The notes: a model not told the origin generated them from the sequence alone. A stretch of DNA of 64,000 nt from Paraspadella gotoi (GCA_051294375.1 CM119265.1:15228963-15292962); one strand, 5' to 3'; counted from the stretch's first letter, positions 1-11,762 are shown. Translations and numbers: made by a program.

Positions 1-385
1 TGGATATTATTGGAAGCTTTTGTCGTTTCTTTGTCTGTGGTTTTTGTAAACCTTCCCGCAACCATAAATCGTGATGGGGTTTTGGAGAGACACAAAGCTT
101 GAACAGTTTTTTTTAAAACGATTTTTCGCTCTTACCAGGGGTAACGGTTTAGACCTCTGAATGCCGATGGGGGGTTAGGATTAGGGCGGGGCGCATCCAC
201 GGCTTAGCACGTTAAAGTCCTGGTTCAAGGACCGACTAACGCTCAATTGAAGGCGGCGCCTCAATCGAAGTTCTTCTGGCATCCAACAAACGATTCTTGC
301 ATCACTTGTCTTTTTCGATAAACAAGAAACTTTTCTTTTTAATTCTTTTCCTACCAAATTTCAGTTGTCTTCTTTTCTAGCCGTA

Positions 386-446
386 CGTTCGTCGTCTCGT
401 CGTCGTCGTCTTCGTCGTCGTCGTCCGTCGTCGTCGTCGTCAACGT
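386..446. repeat. (CGT)n trinucleotide tract
   Basis: Interrupted CGT/CTT repeats. The inverted counterpart is the GAC/GAA-rich stretch around 14700-14812 in the right arm. Open frames here are repeat translations. Confidence 0.85.
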
Positions 447-2005
447 CCCCGTTCTTCTCCTTCCACTGCGTCACGTTCTTTCTCTGTCGTCGCCTTCGTC
501 GTTCCCGTCGGCGTCTTGTTTACAAAAATAAATCAGGTTTGTTGAAGGATTTGATGAAAAAACTTGGTGACTGTGTTTTTGGAGGCCTCCTTGCCTTTTC
601 CTTTCCTCTCCTCCTTCCTCTTCCACCTCCTCCTCCTACTTCTCTGGAAGGCGTCGGATGGTTGAGCCACTTTACTCGAGAGCTTATCAACATCACGGTC
701 CAACTTCTCCACCGCCGGGGCTGGGCCGTTTCTTGAATGGAGGGTGGCAAGGAAGAAATGGGGTTAGCGCGTTTCTTGATAGGGCAATTCTTACATGAGG
801 GCATACCGTTTTCTTTATGTTCGATAAGGGTTTTTAAATGAGTTTTGTCGAGTGGAGGAGTTTTAAGGAGTTGATTCCAGGTTCTGGGGTTCCGGGGCAA
901 GGCTGGTTGTTTGATTTTATGGTCTTTTGAAGGATTTTTGGCGCGTATGACCCATCGTGATGCGGGCCTTTGATTGTGGTTGTTCGCCTTTTAATAGGAG
1001 ATACTATGGGTGATTTGGTAGTGACTGAAAAGGGCTATTGGCGGGGTAGGCGGCCGCGGTTTTGGTTCGTCTGTCGGATCTGCAAGACGGTAAAAAGTCG
1101 GCGAGAAAGGGAAATGAGTGGCGACGGGCGACGTGTCTGTTGAACGAGGTTCAGACTTTGATTTTCTCAAAAAACCAACGTTTCCCTCTTTTCTCTTTGT
1201 TTGGCGCTTCGAAACTCATTTGCCTCTTTGCCTCTTTTGGTCTCCTTGATTGTGGCCTCCGAGGGTTCTTTGTCTTTCTCCCTAGTTGCGGATCTTTTGT
1301 CCAGTTGCGTGACTTTGAAGTTTTTTTAAAGTTTTATTTTCCTCGTATTCTAACCAATAATAAGATCAATATTATCTATCATTTGGTATTCTGATACCGA
1401 AACAAAAAGATAATAGTGATAATATTATTTCCACAGCCTCTTTTCGTTAAAAACTCGATAAAAACGTAGTATGTAGGGTTTTTTTAAGTATTTTTTAAAT
1501 AATTTGATATTCGATCTAAACTAAAGTTGACCAAGCGGTTCCGGTTGCCAGTTGATACGTGGCGAGCCTCTCAACCCCAAGGAGGACCCTCCCCTCAATT
1601 TTTTTCTATTGACAAAACCAAATGACAACTAGAAATAAATAATCTATTTTAAAAAAAAGAAAACCCGGATTTTGAATCGAAATTAGCCGCGGCCAACCCT
1701 CATTTTTAAAAAAAAAAACCCGAATCTCTGCGGGCTTTTGGCCGCGGGGCCAACTGTGCGATGCGGGTCGGCGTCTCAAAAGAAAAGTAATTTTTTTGGA
1801 AAGCGAATTTGGAAGAGCTTTGAGGTTTGAAGGGTTTGGAGCGGTGAGATTCCGAGAATTGTAAGGGGTGCAGAGGGAGCTGGCCGAGTTTCCTTTCCCC
1901 CCCCACCCAAAAAAAAAAAGGCATGACCCTCGGTTAATCGCGTTGAATTTTCTGTTCACCGAGAAATTTTGAGTCGCATGGACCAAATCCCTCTTCTCGT
2001 TTCCA

Positions 2006-2112
2006 CTCTTTCTTTCTTTCTTTCTTTCTTTTCTTTCTTTTTCTTTCTTCATTCTTTCTTTCTTCTTTCTTTTTCTTTCCTTTTTCTTTCTTTCTTTCTT
2101 TCTTTTCTTTTT
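2006..2112. repeat. (TTTC)n tetranucleotide tract
   Basis: Imperfect TTTC repeats with homopolymer interruptions. The counterpart in the other arm, 13275-13375, is a much purer AAAG tract. Confidence 0.9.
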
Positions 2113-2879
2113 TCCTTTATTACTCGGTCCTAGAGTTCCTCCCTTCCTTTCCTGTCCTGTACATATCCGATTTAAAAAAAAAAAATTGCCTCGAGTTGAT
2201 TCATTTAAAAAAAAGGAAAAGGAAAATAAAGAAAACAGGCTTGAAGCTTGGCGCAAAGCATGTCGCCATTGACAGTAAGGTCTTAAGTCGAAGTCGGGCA
2301 CCTTTTCCGTCAGATCTTTCTGCATTTTGAAATGCGCGAATAATCGATTCAGACACGAGTTTTTTTTCTTTTCTTTGTGGCTCAAAAGTGATGAAGTGAG
2401 AGTTTGAGAACACCGCAGGCGAAAAAAGAAGATGCCGACTGAGAGAGATGAAGAGGAGGAGGGCACTGTAAAGCGGGATTGAGGTGATAGTTATATACTT
2501 CTTTGAATTCTCAACCTTTCCGGTGTTAAGTTTTTTATCCGTGAATGGAAGGAGTTTACTAAAATTACGGGAACGGACGCCGTTTGGAAATTTTCTTCCC
2601 CCTGTTTTAGCTTATTTATTTTTTTCGTTACTTCTTTTTTATAAGGGAAAACAATTTCATTTGTTGAAAAAAAAAAATTTTAAAAAAGCTGTAATTAATT
2701 TCAATTATGTATATAATTATATTTACTTAGAATTACCTGTGACAGGTGGTAACGGCAGCCCCCACAAATCGCCAGGGAAAGGCAAAGCCTATTCTCAATC
2801 ACCAAATAATATGATATCAAACGGAAATTAAAACTTCGATTAAAACTCCATTTAATATTTTTTTATTTAAAAATACCTT

Positions 2880-2908
2880 TCCCTCTCTCTCTCTCTCCTC
2901 TCCTCTTT

Positions 2909-2939
<31 letters not shown>

Positions 2940-3164
2940 TCTTCTCTCTCTCTTCTCTCTCCCTCTCCTCCGTCTCCCCTCCTCTCTGTCTCTCTCTTTC
3001 CTTCCAGCGAATTTCTTTGGTTTTTTCTTAAGTCTTTCCATTCGCTTAATTTAACTCTGAAGAAGAAATTCCGGTTATGACACATTTTCTTCCTCTCGCC
3101 CTCGGTAAAGCGCTCCACTCTCTCCCCATCTACATCCTCTTCTCTCCTCCCCCTCTCTCTCTCC

Positions 3165-3200
<36 letters not shown>
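2880..3200. repeat. CT-rich microsatellite cluster
   Basis: Two (CT)n blocks (about 2880-2990 and 3125-3200) flank a short unique segment. The counterpart in the right arm is lost in an N gap. Confidence 0.85.
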
Positions 3201-3202
<2 letters not shown>

Positions 3203-3479
3203 ATTTTTTCCTTCCTCGTTTCCTCGCCCAAATAAATGACCAAAAACTTAAAATTGTTCCCCCCTCATCTTCGATTCCTCTTTCTCCCTCCCTCGCGTCT
3301 CCATCGACTGTCGCTTTCACTCTTTCCTTTTCTCCTCCCCTCTCATTCTCTTTATTCTTTCAAATTTCTTTTTCCTCCTCGCATCCCCTTCATTTCCTCG
3401 CCCAATTCCGCCTCAGATCCGCGGTCATCGCCGATGCGCGGTATCTTCGTCGAATCCCAGACTGGTCGTATATAATGCG

Positions 3480-3640
3480 AGAGAGAGATGGAGGAGAGAA
3501 TGAGAGTGTGAGAGAAGAGAGAAGAGAGAGATCACCAGCGCGAGAGAGGAGAGAGAGAAGACTTGAGAGAGAGATACAGATGAGACCTGAGGCAGACGAC
3601 TGGATGAGAGAGAGAGAGAGCGCAGTTACTAGATAGGATT
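3480..3640. repeat. Degenerate (GA)n tract
   Basis: Broken GAGA repeats with ATG, CGA and other interruptions; no gene. Confidence 0.8.
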
Positions 3641-3663
3641 AAGCGACGTGTTAGATGAAGCGA

Positions 3664-3697
3664 GATATAGATAGATAGATAGATAGATAGATAAGAT

Positions 3698-3728
<31 letters not shown>

Positions 3729-3739
3729 CATAGATAGAT

Positions 3740-3771
<32 letters not shown>

Positions 3772-3772
3772 C
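3664..3772. repeat. (GATA)n tetranucleotide tract
   Basis: About 25 GATA units with two small interruptions. It corresponds to the TCTA tract at 11743-11768 that runs into an N gap in the right arm. Confidence 0.9.
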
Positions 3773-4140
3773 AGGACAGACAGAACATCCGTAAAACGGG
3801 AAGAAATGAATAGCGATATAGGCCTGTGAAAGTGGGCAGCTGAAGTTGGAACGAAGGAGTAAAGAAAATGGAGATGGAATGAGAACTAAAAGTTTTCGCG
3901 AAAAGACGCATGTGGAAGAAAGAAAGAAAGATAGAAAAGAAAGAAAGAAAAATGTAAAATGATGGGAAGAGAAAAGAGACGCTGAGAACGAGAGACTTAT
4001 TAAAACGAAAAAATCTTTATAACGTTCGACGAAAAAAGGAGGAAAAGATATAAGGCTGGAAATTATACGAGAGAAGAAAAGGGGAGAAAGAAACAGAAAA
4101 AAGAAGGAAGCGAAAAATAGTTAAAACAAAGGGAAGCAAT

Positions 4141-4265
4141 ATAGAAAAAAAGAGAAGGAAGGGGAAAGGAAAAGAAAGGAAAGCGAAAAGAAAGGAAAGG
4201 AAAGAGAAAGGAAAGAAAAGGAAAGGGATAAGAAAGAAAATTAAAAGAAGATAGAGGAGAGAAAA
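4141..4265. repeat. GGAAA-type purine tract
   Basis: Repeats of GGAAA/GAAAG on the plus strand; the counterpart is a TTTCC tract at about 11310-11390. Confidence 0.85.
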
Positions 4266-4654
4266 GAAAAGAAAAAAAGGAAACTAAAGTAAAGGCCGCC
4301 AACATTTTTTTGGTTTTCTCCGTCCCTGAGAGGTCGCAGAGGCGTTTATCTCTACTTTCCTTTTTTCAACTGACGTTCCACTTTTTCTTCTTTTCTCTTC
4401 TGGTTTTTATTTGTCTCTCTGTTTAAGTTTTGTCGTTATTATTGGATGAAAATTTTCTATTTTTAACTTATTTTCTTTTTTTAATAAATAATCCTTCTAT
4501 GAAAATTTTGGTAACAAGCAAATATTAAAATATATTACTATCTATATTACTTTCGTCCTTTTCTTTTAATTCAACATTTTTTATATTTTAAAATTTTTTA
4601 AAATCTCTCTTTTTTGTCTTTCTCTTTTTCCTCTTTTCCCTTCCACTTTCTGTC

Positions 4655-4682
4655 TCTCTCCTCTCTCTCTCTCTCTCTCTCT

Positions 4683-4742
<60 letters not shown>

Positions 4743-4881
4743 CTCTTTCCTCCCTCCCTCTCACTCTCTACATTTTCTTTTTTGGGTTTCCCCTCATTTT
4801 TCACGTTTCCACTTTTCCCGCCATTTTTCATGCTTTGGAAAACGGAGAGCGGATAGCAGGAGAGGAGAGAGAGAGAGAACC

Positions 4882-4916
<35 letters not shown>

Positions 4917-5015
4917 CAGGGAGAGAGAGAGAATACACGACGAGATGAGAGACGACAGAGAGAGATGAGAGAGCAGAGAGAGAGAAAGAGCGACGAGAGA
5001 GAGAGACGAGAGAGT
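4655..5015. repeat. Opposed (CT)n and (GA)n tracts
   Basis: A CT block (4655-4750) is followed after about 100 bases by a GA block (4858-5015), so the two can pair with each other. In the right arm this place is an N gap (10626-10895). Frames giving Arg-Glu or Ser-Leu runs are repeat artefacts. Confidence 0.88.
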
Positions 5016-5345
5016 TGGCGAAAAACAAAAGAACGCACATCCGAAGTAACGAAAAAGTCTAAAAAAAGAGCGAAGCCTAAAGGTTACTGGATACAAACAA
5101 AAGTAAATCTTTCAAAAAAATTGGCAAAGTTATTATGTTTATTCATTCACACTTTTCGTATTTAAGAAAAAATCCATTACAATTTGATTAATTGGTTTGT
5201 CCATTGGTTTCTGTACGAAACGCTGTTTTGATTTTTTTTTTTTTGAAACATCATCCGTAGCAGAACGCTTTTCATTTTATAACTAATGAAATCCCGGAGC
5301 TTAGCCTCGTTTTCGTGTTTTTTTTGCCAGTAGGGATTTCGACTA

Positions 5346-5390
5346 CCATTTTGGCCGCCATTTTCGACCGCCATTATCGCCGCCATTTTG
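5346..5390. repeat. 13-bp tandem array of CCATTTT units
   Basis: CCATTTT-type cores start at 5346, 5358, 5371 (CCATTAT) and 5384, several preceded by GCCG. The GCCGCCATTTT form resembles the YY1 binding motif. The inverted copy lies at about 10270-10325. Whether it regulates anything is unknown, as no gene was found next to it. Confidence 0.6.
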
Positions 5391-6126
5391 ACCGTTTAAT
5401 TGGCGATTTGGCGATCTTCCGGACCTCGAATTAAATCTGCCAGCCACTCATGCTCTTATATCCTAATTCGGACTAAGCCTTATCCCTTCCCGTAAAGAGC
5501 GAACACACCTCACTCAAGGCGCAATAACCCACGCATCAATCCACCCAACCACCAACCGCCCCAACTCTCCCCCAACAACCGTATTCAGCCTCACAACCAA
5601 CAGAGCTATTGACTCTCGACGCCTCCTTCTTTAGCCCTCTTACTGTCTCCACTTCTCCAGACTTAAGAAATTCCGTTGGCAATGAACCCACAACGTTATT
5701 TTTCTTACTTTTTTTTTTTTTTTAATACATTAATCTTTTATTTGTATTCGTATTTATGAGAGCATTTCTCCTTCGAAATGTAAATCCTTCCTTTTATTTG
5801 ACTTTTTCATTCTTCTCGTTACGATTACCCTATCTTATCCTTTCCTCTCTTCTCTCCCTTCTCTTTCTCTCTCACTTCTCTTTCTATTCCCATTTCCTCT
5901 CCCCTCTTTTCTTTCCTCTCTATTCTTCCCCCTCTCCCGCCTTCTTCTGATGTCTCCACCCCTTTCTTTCTTCCTCTCTATTTCTCTTCCCTCTTCCGCC
6001 TTCCTTTTCAACTCCGCCCTTCTCTCTTCCCTCCCCTTCTTCCCCGCGCTGACAGTTATTTGCCCTTCGCCAAAAAAAAACCTTATTACATCTGCGAATA
6101 GAAAATGTCCATATTTGGATTGGAAG

Positions 6127-6128
6127 AG

Positions 6129-6204
<76 letters not shown>

Positions 6205-6376
6205 GAGAGGAGGAGAACGATATTGACCCTTTCGTTTTTACGATCATATTCAACGATTTCTTAATGAGCCTTTCATTCTTGATCTCATGAGGAAAATATT
6301 CTGCATCTTGACTTCTCACTCTATTAACGTTTTTTTCCCTTCGCCTTCGAGTCTCTCTCTCTCTCTCTCTCTCTCT

Positions 6377-6414
<38 letters not shown>

Positions 6415-6432
6415 CTCTCTCTCTCTCTCTCT
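6127..6432. repeat. Opposed (GA)n and (CT)n tracts
   Basis: A GA block (6127-6215) and a CT block (6352-6432) surround about 135 bases of unique sequence. The right arm has an N gap at the same place (9376-9726). Confidence 0.88.
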
Positions 6433-6824
6433 CATCTCACTCATTCTTTTCTCTTTCCTTTTTTCTCGCTTTTTTATCATTTATTAATTCGTCAAATTAC
6501 AGAAAGAAAATATTTTACCTTTACTGTTAAAATGTAACGTACTCTCAAAACTGTTGACTACTTCTTTATCAGGTTCTCATTGATATGGCCCCACACGTTC
6601 TTCAACCGACAGCAGCGCCAGTACCATTTGCATCTAGTCAAAGGTTTTTTATTCTGTTGAGGGGATAATCAAAAGAAAAAAGGAATGAAGTCAATCGGGA
6701 AAAGAAAATCGTCAGCGTTCGTGAACTTTCGGATATCAAGATTTTACTTGAAAATTAAAATTCTAATCACGAAAGCTAAGCTTAATTTTTAAAAATGTAA
6801 ACGCTAGTTGAAAAAAATCAAATT

Positions 6825-7062
6825 TGTGGACGCAACCAAGTTTCAGAGTAAGAATGATTTATTCTTCAACAAACGTTATAAACAATAACAGTCAAAAATG
6901 CTCAGATTGCTAAGTTCTATACAATGGTATTTACAAAGGTCAACGTTTGACCATAAAGGTCAAACCGTTTTTGGACCATAAATAAGTTTGGTGAACTGAG
7001 CGAGGTAAGGGTTGGTAAGGTATGTGGTTTGACCAGTTGCGTGTTCTAGATGGTCGTCCACA
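6825..7062 (-). mobile_element. Gypsy-type long terminal repeat (3' LTR)
   Basis: This 238-bp unit begins TGTGGACG and ends CGTCCACA on the plus strand, giving the TG...CA ends and short terminal inverted repeat of an LTR. Read on the minus strand it carries AATAAA close to its 3' end, as expected for the polyadenylation signal. A purine-rich tract abuts it on the internal side, which fixes the orientation as minus and this copy as the 3' LTR. Its outer part, about 75 bases at the 7062 end, is repeated at 7958-8031. Confidence 0.85.
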
Positions 7063-7075
7063 CCATCCCCCCACA
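7063..7075 (-). other. Polypurine tract of the gypsy element
   Basis: On the minus strand this reads TGTGGGGGGATGG directly before the LTR, the expected position and composition for the plus-strand primer of an LTR retrotransposon. Confidence 0.75.
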
Positions 7076-7957
7076 AGCTTTGACGGGTGGGAGAAGCGGC
7101 TTGAAAAGGTTATTGGATTTGGCGTTGTCGTTTCGTCGTCGTCTTCCGCGGCTGAAGCATCGTCGGAAGGGACGTTGATAAGCACCCGGGATTGATGAAG
7201 ATTGTCGACGCAGGCAACTTGCGGCGTCGTGGGAAACGCGAGTGGCTGCCGCTTCCGTCGGAGGCGGGGGCATAGATGGAGCTGCTGAGACGGCGCGGGC
7301 GTACCATGGTGTTTCGCGACTGCGGTGGATCAGGGGAGTGCAACTTCCGTTTTTCCGTGGAACGGATTCTGCCTGAAGCACGCGGGCGACCACGTGGTCG
7401 CGCCTGCGTGGTTCAGGTGGCTGCTACTTCGTCGGTGACGGCAGGTTTCAGTCGATTCAACGGAGAAGATCACTTCGACGCCGCGGCCCGGTATTTCGAT
7501 TTTGAAAGTTTTGGGGACCACGTTCGAGGACGTTTAAGGGCCGTCGTAAGGTGCGTTGGAGCGGCGTCGAATGTCCGTCCGCGTCGGACGTAGACGCGGT
7601 CGGCGTTCAGCGAGCATTTCCGGCACATAGAGAGGCGGCGCCGATTGCCCAAAGCGGCGGGCAGAGTGCTGATGAGAGCAACATCTGCACCGGAGATTTG
7701 TCGAGGATTCCCCCGCGCGGGCGGCGGCGTCGACGTCGGTTGCTTGGGACCGAAGTAGCTCTCCAGGGAGCCGTCAGAGTCTCGCCCAGCGTTAGCTCTT
7801 GCGAGGGAGGCGTCCGAATCTTCTCGCGGGTTGCGCGGAGGCTCAAGAGAGTCCATGGGAAGCTGCCGCCAGCCAGTTATGTCCGGCGGCGTCGCAGCGG
7901 GCGCGCAGGGCTGCCTTTAGCGTCCGATGAAGGGCGCTACGACCATCCCGTTGGATT
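7076..7957 (-). pseudogene. pol: Ty3/gypsy pol remnant: end of integrase core plus C-terminal domain
   Basis: Minus-strand reading in three shifting frames gives successive pieces of a gypsy integrase. Near 7950-7845 lies a stretch containing HRTLKAALRARC, typical of the end of the catalytic core. Further on is YVRRGRTFDAAP (about 7570-7530). Then come PKTFKIEIPGRGVEV (from about 7512) and LNRLKPAVTDE (about 7461-7429), typical of the small C-terminal domain. Everything 5' of the core end (gag, protease, reverse transcriptase, RNase H, most of integrase) is absent. At the usual site of the last catalytic Glu, before the HR motif, the readable frame has no Glu. The tail down to the polypurine tract (7076-7416) is GC-rich with no recognised domain. 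Frame breaks make it non-functional as written; sequencing indels may add to this. Confidence 0.85.
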
Positions 7958-8031
7958 GGAAATGAGCGAGGTAAGGTTGTAAGGTCAATGCTGTCTGGAC
8001 CAAGGTTGCGTGTTCTAGATGTTCGTTCACA
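7958..8031 (-). mobile_element. Truncated second LTR of the gypsy element
   Basis: The GCGTGTTCTAGATG and GAGCGAGGTAAGG motifs at the outer end of the 238-bp LTR recur here in the same orientation, ending TTCACA at 8031. Only about 75 bases remain. The sequence then passes straight into integrase, with no primer binding site or gag. This is the 5' LTR by orientation. Confidence 0.75.
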
Positions 8032-8236
8032 ATATCTTATATTTTGGGTTAACAGATAAATTAAAAACGACTTTTCTTTATCCATGGCTAAATATTTTGA
8101 AATATTTCTGTTGTGAAAATTAGTATGTCGTATTTCCTCCCTAAATTATTTTGCAGTTTTAAAATTTTAAATTTTACCAAACCTTAACTTGAAATTCATG
8201 AGAAACGAGCTCGGAGTGACGACAAATATAAAAAAA

Positions 8237-8285
8237 CGACGACGATTGACGACGACGACGACGGACGACGACGACGAACGACGAC

Positions 8286-8318
<33 letters not shown>

Positions 8319-8319
8319 T
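8237..8319. repeat. (GAC)n tract, left of palindrome centre
   Basis: Interrupted GAC repeats facing the (GTC)n tract at 8755-8809 across the centre of the inverted repeat. Confidence 0.9.
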
Positions 8320-8465
8320 GAAATTCTCTGGGAGTGGAAGACTCTCCTTGGAGGTGATTGAAAAGGTTGAAAGCGATGACCGTTATCATTAAACTCGGCG
8401 AGTCATTAAACTCGTCGATCTGTCATTAAATTACGGTGGATGATTTTTACGATATTCAATTTTAC

Positions 8466-8611
8466 GAATTTCTTTCTTTAATTCCACGCAAAAGTCGGAA
8501 GCAATTTCTCTCTTCCAAACCATTTTATTTTTTTTGGCGGGGGGGGTGGGAATTTTGATGAGATGCTTTTAATTTTTTTCTTACTATTATTTCTTGGTTT
8601 GCTTTTTTTTG
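8466..8611. other. Non-palindromic spacer at the centre of the inverted repeat
   Basis: These 146 bases between the two exact inner tips show no self-complementarity by eye. They contain a short G run near 8539 and T-rich sequence but no gene. The presence of a spacer means this is not a zero-loop fold-back. Confidence 0.85.
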
Positions 8612-8754
8612 GTAAAATTGAATATCGTAAAAATCATCACCGAATTTAATGACATCGCCGAGTTTAATGACATCGCCGAGTTTAATGATAACGGTCATCG
8701 CTTTCAACTTTTCATCACCTCCAAGGAGAGTCTTCCACTCCCAGAGAAATTTCA

Positions 8755-8799
<45 letters not shown>

Positions 8800-8809
8800 T
8801 CGTCGTCGT
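8755..8809. repeat. (GTC)n tract, right of palindrome centre
   Basis: CGT repeats with one CAT interruption; the complementary partner of 8237-8319. Confidence 0.9.
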
Positions 8810-9375
8810 TTTTTATATTTGTCGTCACCCAAGCTCGTTCTCATGAATTTCAAGTTAAAGGTTTGTAAAATTTAAAATTTTAAAAACTTCAAAATAATTT
8901 AGGGAGGAAATACGACATACTAATTTTCACAACAGAATATTTTCAAATATTAGCCAATGGATAAAGAAAAGTCGTTTTTATTTATCTGTTAACCCAAAAT
9001 ATAAGATATTTGATTTTATTCAAACTAGCGTTTACATTTTTTAAAAATTAACTTAGCTTTCGTGATTAGATTTTAATTTTCAAGTAAAATCTTGATATCC
9101 GAAGTCACGAAGCTGACGATTTTCTTTTCCCGATTGACTCATTCCTTTTTTCTTTTGATTTCCCCTCAACAGAATAAAAACCTTGACAGATGCAATTGGT
9201 ACTGCGCTGCTGTCGGTATGAGAACGTGTGGGCCTATATCAATGAAACCTGATAAAGAAGTAGTCAACAGTTTGAGAGTACGATTACATTTTACAGTAAA
9301 GTAAATATTTTCTTTCTGTAATTTGACGAATTATAAATGATAAAAAGCGAGAAAAAAGGAAAGAGAAAAGAATGA

Positions 9376-9726
9376 NNNNNNNNNNNNNNNNNNNNNNNNN
9401 NNNNNNNNNNNNNNNNNNNNNNNNNNNNNNNNNNNNNNNNNNNNNNNNNNNNNNNNNNNNNNNNNNNNNNNNNNNNNNNNNNNNNNNNNNNNNNNNNNNN
9501 NNNNNNNNNNNNNNNNNNNNNNNNNNNNNNNNNNNNNNNNNNNNNNNNNNNNNNNNNNNNNNNNNNNNNNNNNNNNNNNNNNNNNNNNNNNNNNNNNNNN
9601 NNNNNNNNNNNNNNNNNNNNNNNNNNNNNNNNNNNNNNNNNNNNNNNNNNNNNNNNNNNNNNNNNNNNNNNNNNNNNNNNNNNNNNNNNNNNNNNNNNNN
9701 NNNNNNNNNNNNNNNNNNNNNNNNNN
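9376..9726. other. Assembly gap (N)
   Basis: 351 Ns. The flanks correspond to left-arm sequence on either side of the opposed GA/CT tracts around 6127-6432. Confidence 0.99.
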
Positions 9727-10625
9727 AGAAAGAAGGCGGGAGAGGGGGGAAGAAATAGAGAGGAAAAGAAAGAGGGGAGAGGAAAATGGGAATAGAAAGA
9801 GAAGGAGAGAGAAAGAGAAGGGAAGAGAAGAGAGGAAAGGAAAGAAAGGAACGGAACGAGAAAGAATGAAAAAGTCAAATAAAAGAAGGATTTACATTTC
9901 GAAGGAGAAATGCTCTCATAAATACGAATACAAATAAAAGATTAATGTATTAAAAAAAAAAAAAAAGAAGAAAAAATAACGTTGTGGGTTCATTGCCAAC
10001 GGAATTTCTTTAGTCTGGAGAGTGGAGACGGGATAAGGGCTAAAGAAGGAGGCGGTCGAGAGGTCAAAGGTTTCTCTGGGTTGTGGAGGCTGAATTTAAC
10101 GGTTGTGGGGGAGAGTTGGGGCGGTTGTGGTGGGTGATTGAGCGTTGGGTTAGCGCCTTGAGTGAGGTGTGTTCGCTCTTACGGGAAGGAAAGGCTTAGT
10201 CCGAATAAGGATAAAGACATGAGGGCCCAGATTTAATTCGAGGCCGAAGATCGCCAAATCGCCAATTTAACGGTCAAAATGGCGGCGATAATGGCGTCGA
10301 AAATGGCGGCCAAAATGGAGTCGAAATCCCTACGGCAAAAAAACACGAAAACGAGGCTAACTCGGGATTTCATTAGTTCATAAATGAAAAGCGTCTGCTA
10401 CGGATGATGTTTAAAAAAAAAATCAAAACAGCGTTTCGTACAGAAACCAAATGGACAACCAATTAATCAAATTTATATTTTTTCTTAAATACGAAAGTGT
10501 GAATGAATAAATAAATAAACTTTGGCCAATTTTTTGAAAGATTTACTTTTGTTTGTATCCAGTAACCTTTAGGCTTCGCTCTTTTTTTAGACTTTTCGTT
10601 ACTTCGATGTGCGTTCTTTGTTTTC

Positions 10626-10895
10626 NNNNNNNNNNNNNNNNNNNNNNNNNNNNNNNNNNNNNNNNNNNNNNNNNNNNNNNNNNNNNNNNNNNNNNNNNNN
10701 NNNNNNNNNNNNNNNNNNNNNNNNNNNNNNNNNNNNNNNNNNNNNNNNNNNNNNNNNNNNNNNNNNNNNNNNNNNNNNNNNNNNNNNNNNNNNNNNNNNN
10801 NNNNNNNNNNNNNNNNNNNNNNNNNNNNNNNNNNNNNNNNNNNNNNNNNNNNNNNNNNNNNNNNNNNNNNNNNNNNNNNNNNNNNNNNNNNNNNN
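10626..10895. other. Assembly gap (N)
   Basis: 270 Ns, followed by a residual (GA)n tract. It corresponds to the left-arm CT/GA pair at 4655-5015. Confidence 0.99.
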
Positions 10896-11309
10896 GAGAG
10901 AGAGAGAGAGAGAGAGAGACAGAAAGTGGAAGGGAAAAGAGGAGAAACAGAGAAAGACAAAAAGAGAGATTTAAAAATTTTAAATATAAAAAATGTTGAT
11001 TAAAAGAAAAGGACGAAAGTAATATAGATAGTAATATATTTTATATTGCTTGTACCAATTTCATAGAAGGATTATTTATTAAAAAGAAAATAAGTTAAAA
11101 ATAGAAAATTTTCATCAATAATAACGACAAAACTTAAACAGAGAGACAAAAATAAAAACCAGAGAGAAAAGAAGAAAAAGTGGACGTCAGTGAAATGGAA
11201 GTAGAGAAAACGCCTCTGCGACCTCTAGGGACGGAGAAACCAAAATGTTGGCGGCCTTTACTTTAGTTTCCTTTTTTTCTTTTCTTTTCTCTCCTCTCTT
11301 TTAATTTTC

Positions 11310-11395
11310 TTTCTTATCCTTTCCTTTCCTTTCCTTTCCTTTCCTTTCCTTTCCTTTCTTTTCCTTTCCTTTCTTTTCCTTTCCTTCCTTCTCTT
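11310..11395. repeat. TTTCC pentanucleotide tract
   Basis: About a dozen TTTCC units, purer than the left-arm counterpart at 4141-4265. Confidence 0.9.
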
Positions 11396-11728
11396 TTTTT
11401 CTATATTGCTTCCACTTTGTTTTAACTCTTTTCCTTCCTTTCTTTTTCTTTTCTTTCCCCTTTTCTTCTCTCGTATAATTTCCACCTTAATCTTTTCCTC
11501 CTTTTTTCGTCGAACGTTAATAAAGATTTTTTCGTTTTAATCGTCTCTCGTTCTCCGTCTCTTTCTTCCCTCATTTCATTTTTCTTTCTTTCTTTCTTTC
11601 TTTCTCCCACATCCTCTTTTCGCGAAAACTTTTATTCTCATTCCATCTCCATTTCTTTACTCCTCGTTCCAACTTCAGCTGCCCACTTCACAGGCTTTAT
11701 CGCTTCATTTCTTCCCCGTTTTACGGAA

Positions 11729-11742
<14 letters not shown>

Positions 11743-11762
<20 letters not shown>

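Larger units (their letters stand above)
1..8465. repeat. Left arm of giant imperfect inverted repeat
   Basis: This arm reads as the reverse complement of 8612 to about 15140. The innermost 24 bases (8442-8465) match 8612-8635 exactly. Further out, matched landmarks include the GAC tract (8237-8319 against the GTC tract 8755-8809), the CCATTTT array (5346-5390 against about 10270-10325), the AAAG-type tract (2006-2112 against 13275-13375) and the first ~100 bases against about 15030-15130. Differences are mainly one- to few-base indels, with the left copy usually longer. Homology is still visible at base 1, so the outer limit lies outside the window. No host gene was recognised in the arm; its non-tandem parts are AT-rich or C/T-rich with no exon signature. 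Confidence 0.93.

Noticed and set aside
8465-8612. Same-molecule fold-back read as the full explanation of the palindrome
   Set aside because: The gypsy insertion is in one arm only and a 146-bp spacer separates the arms, so a pure fold-back of one molecule does not account for everything; a haplotype join remains possible.
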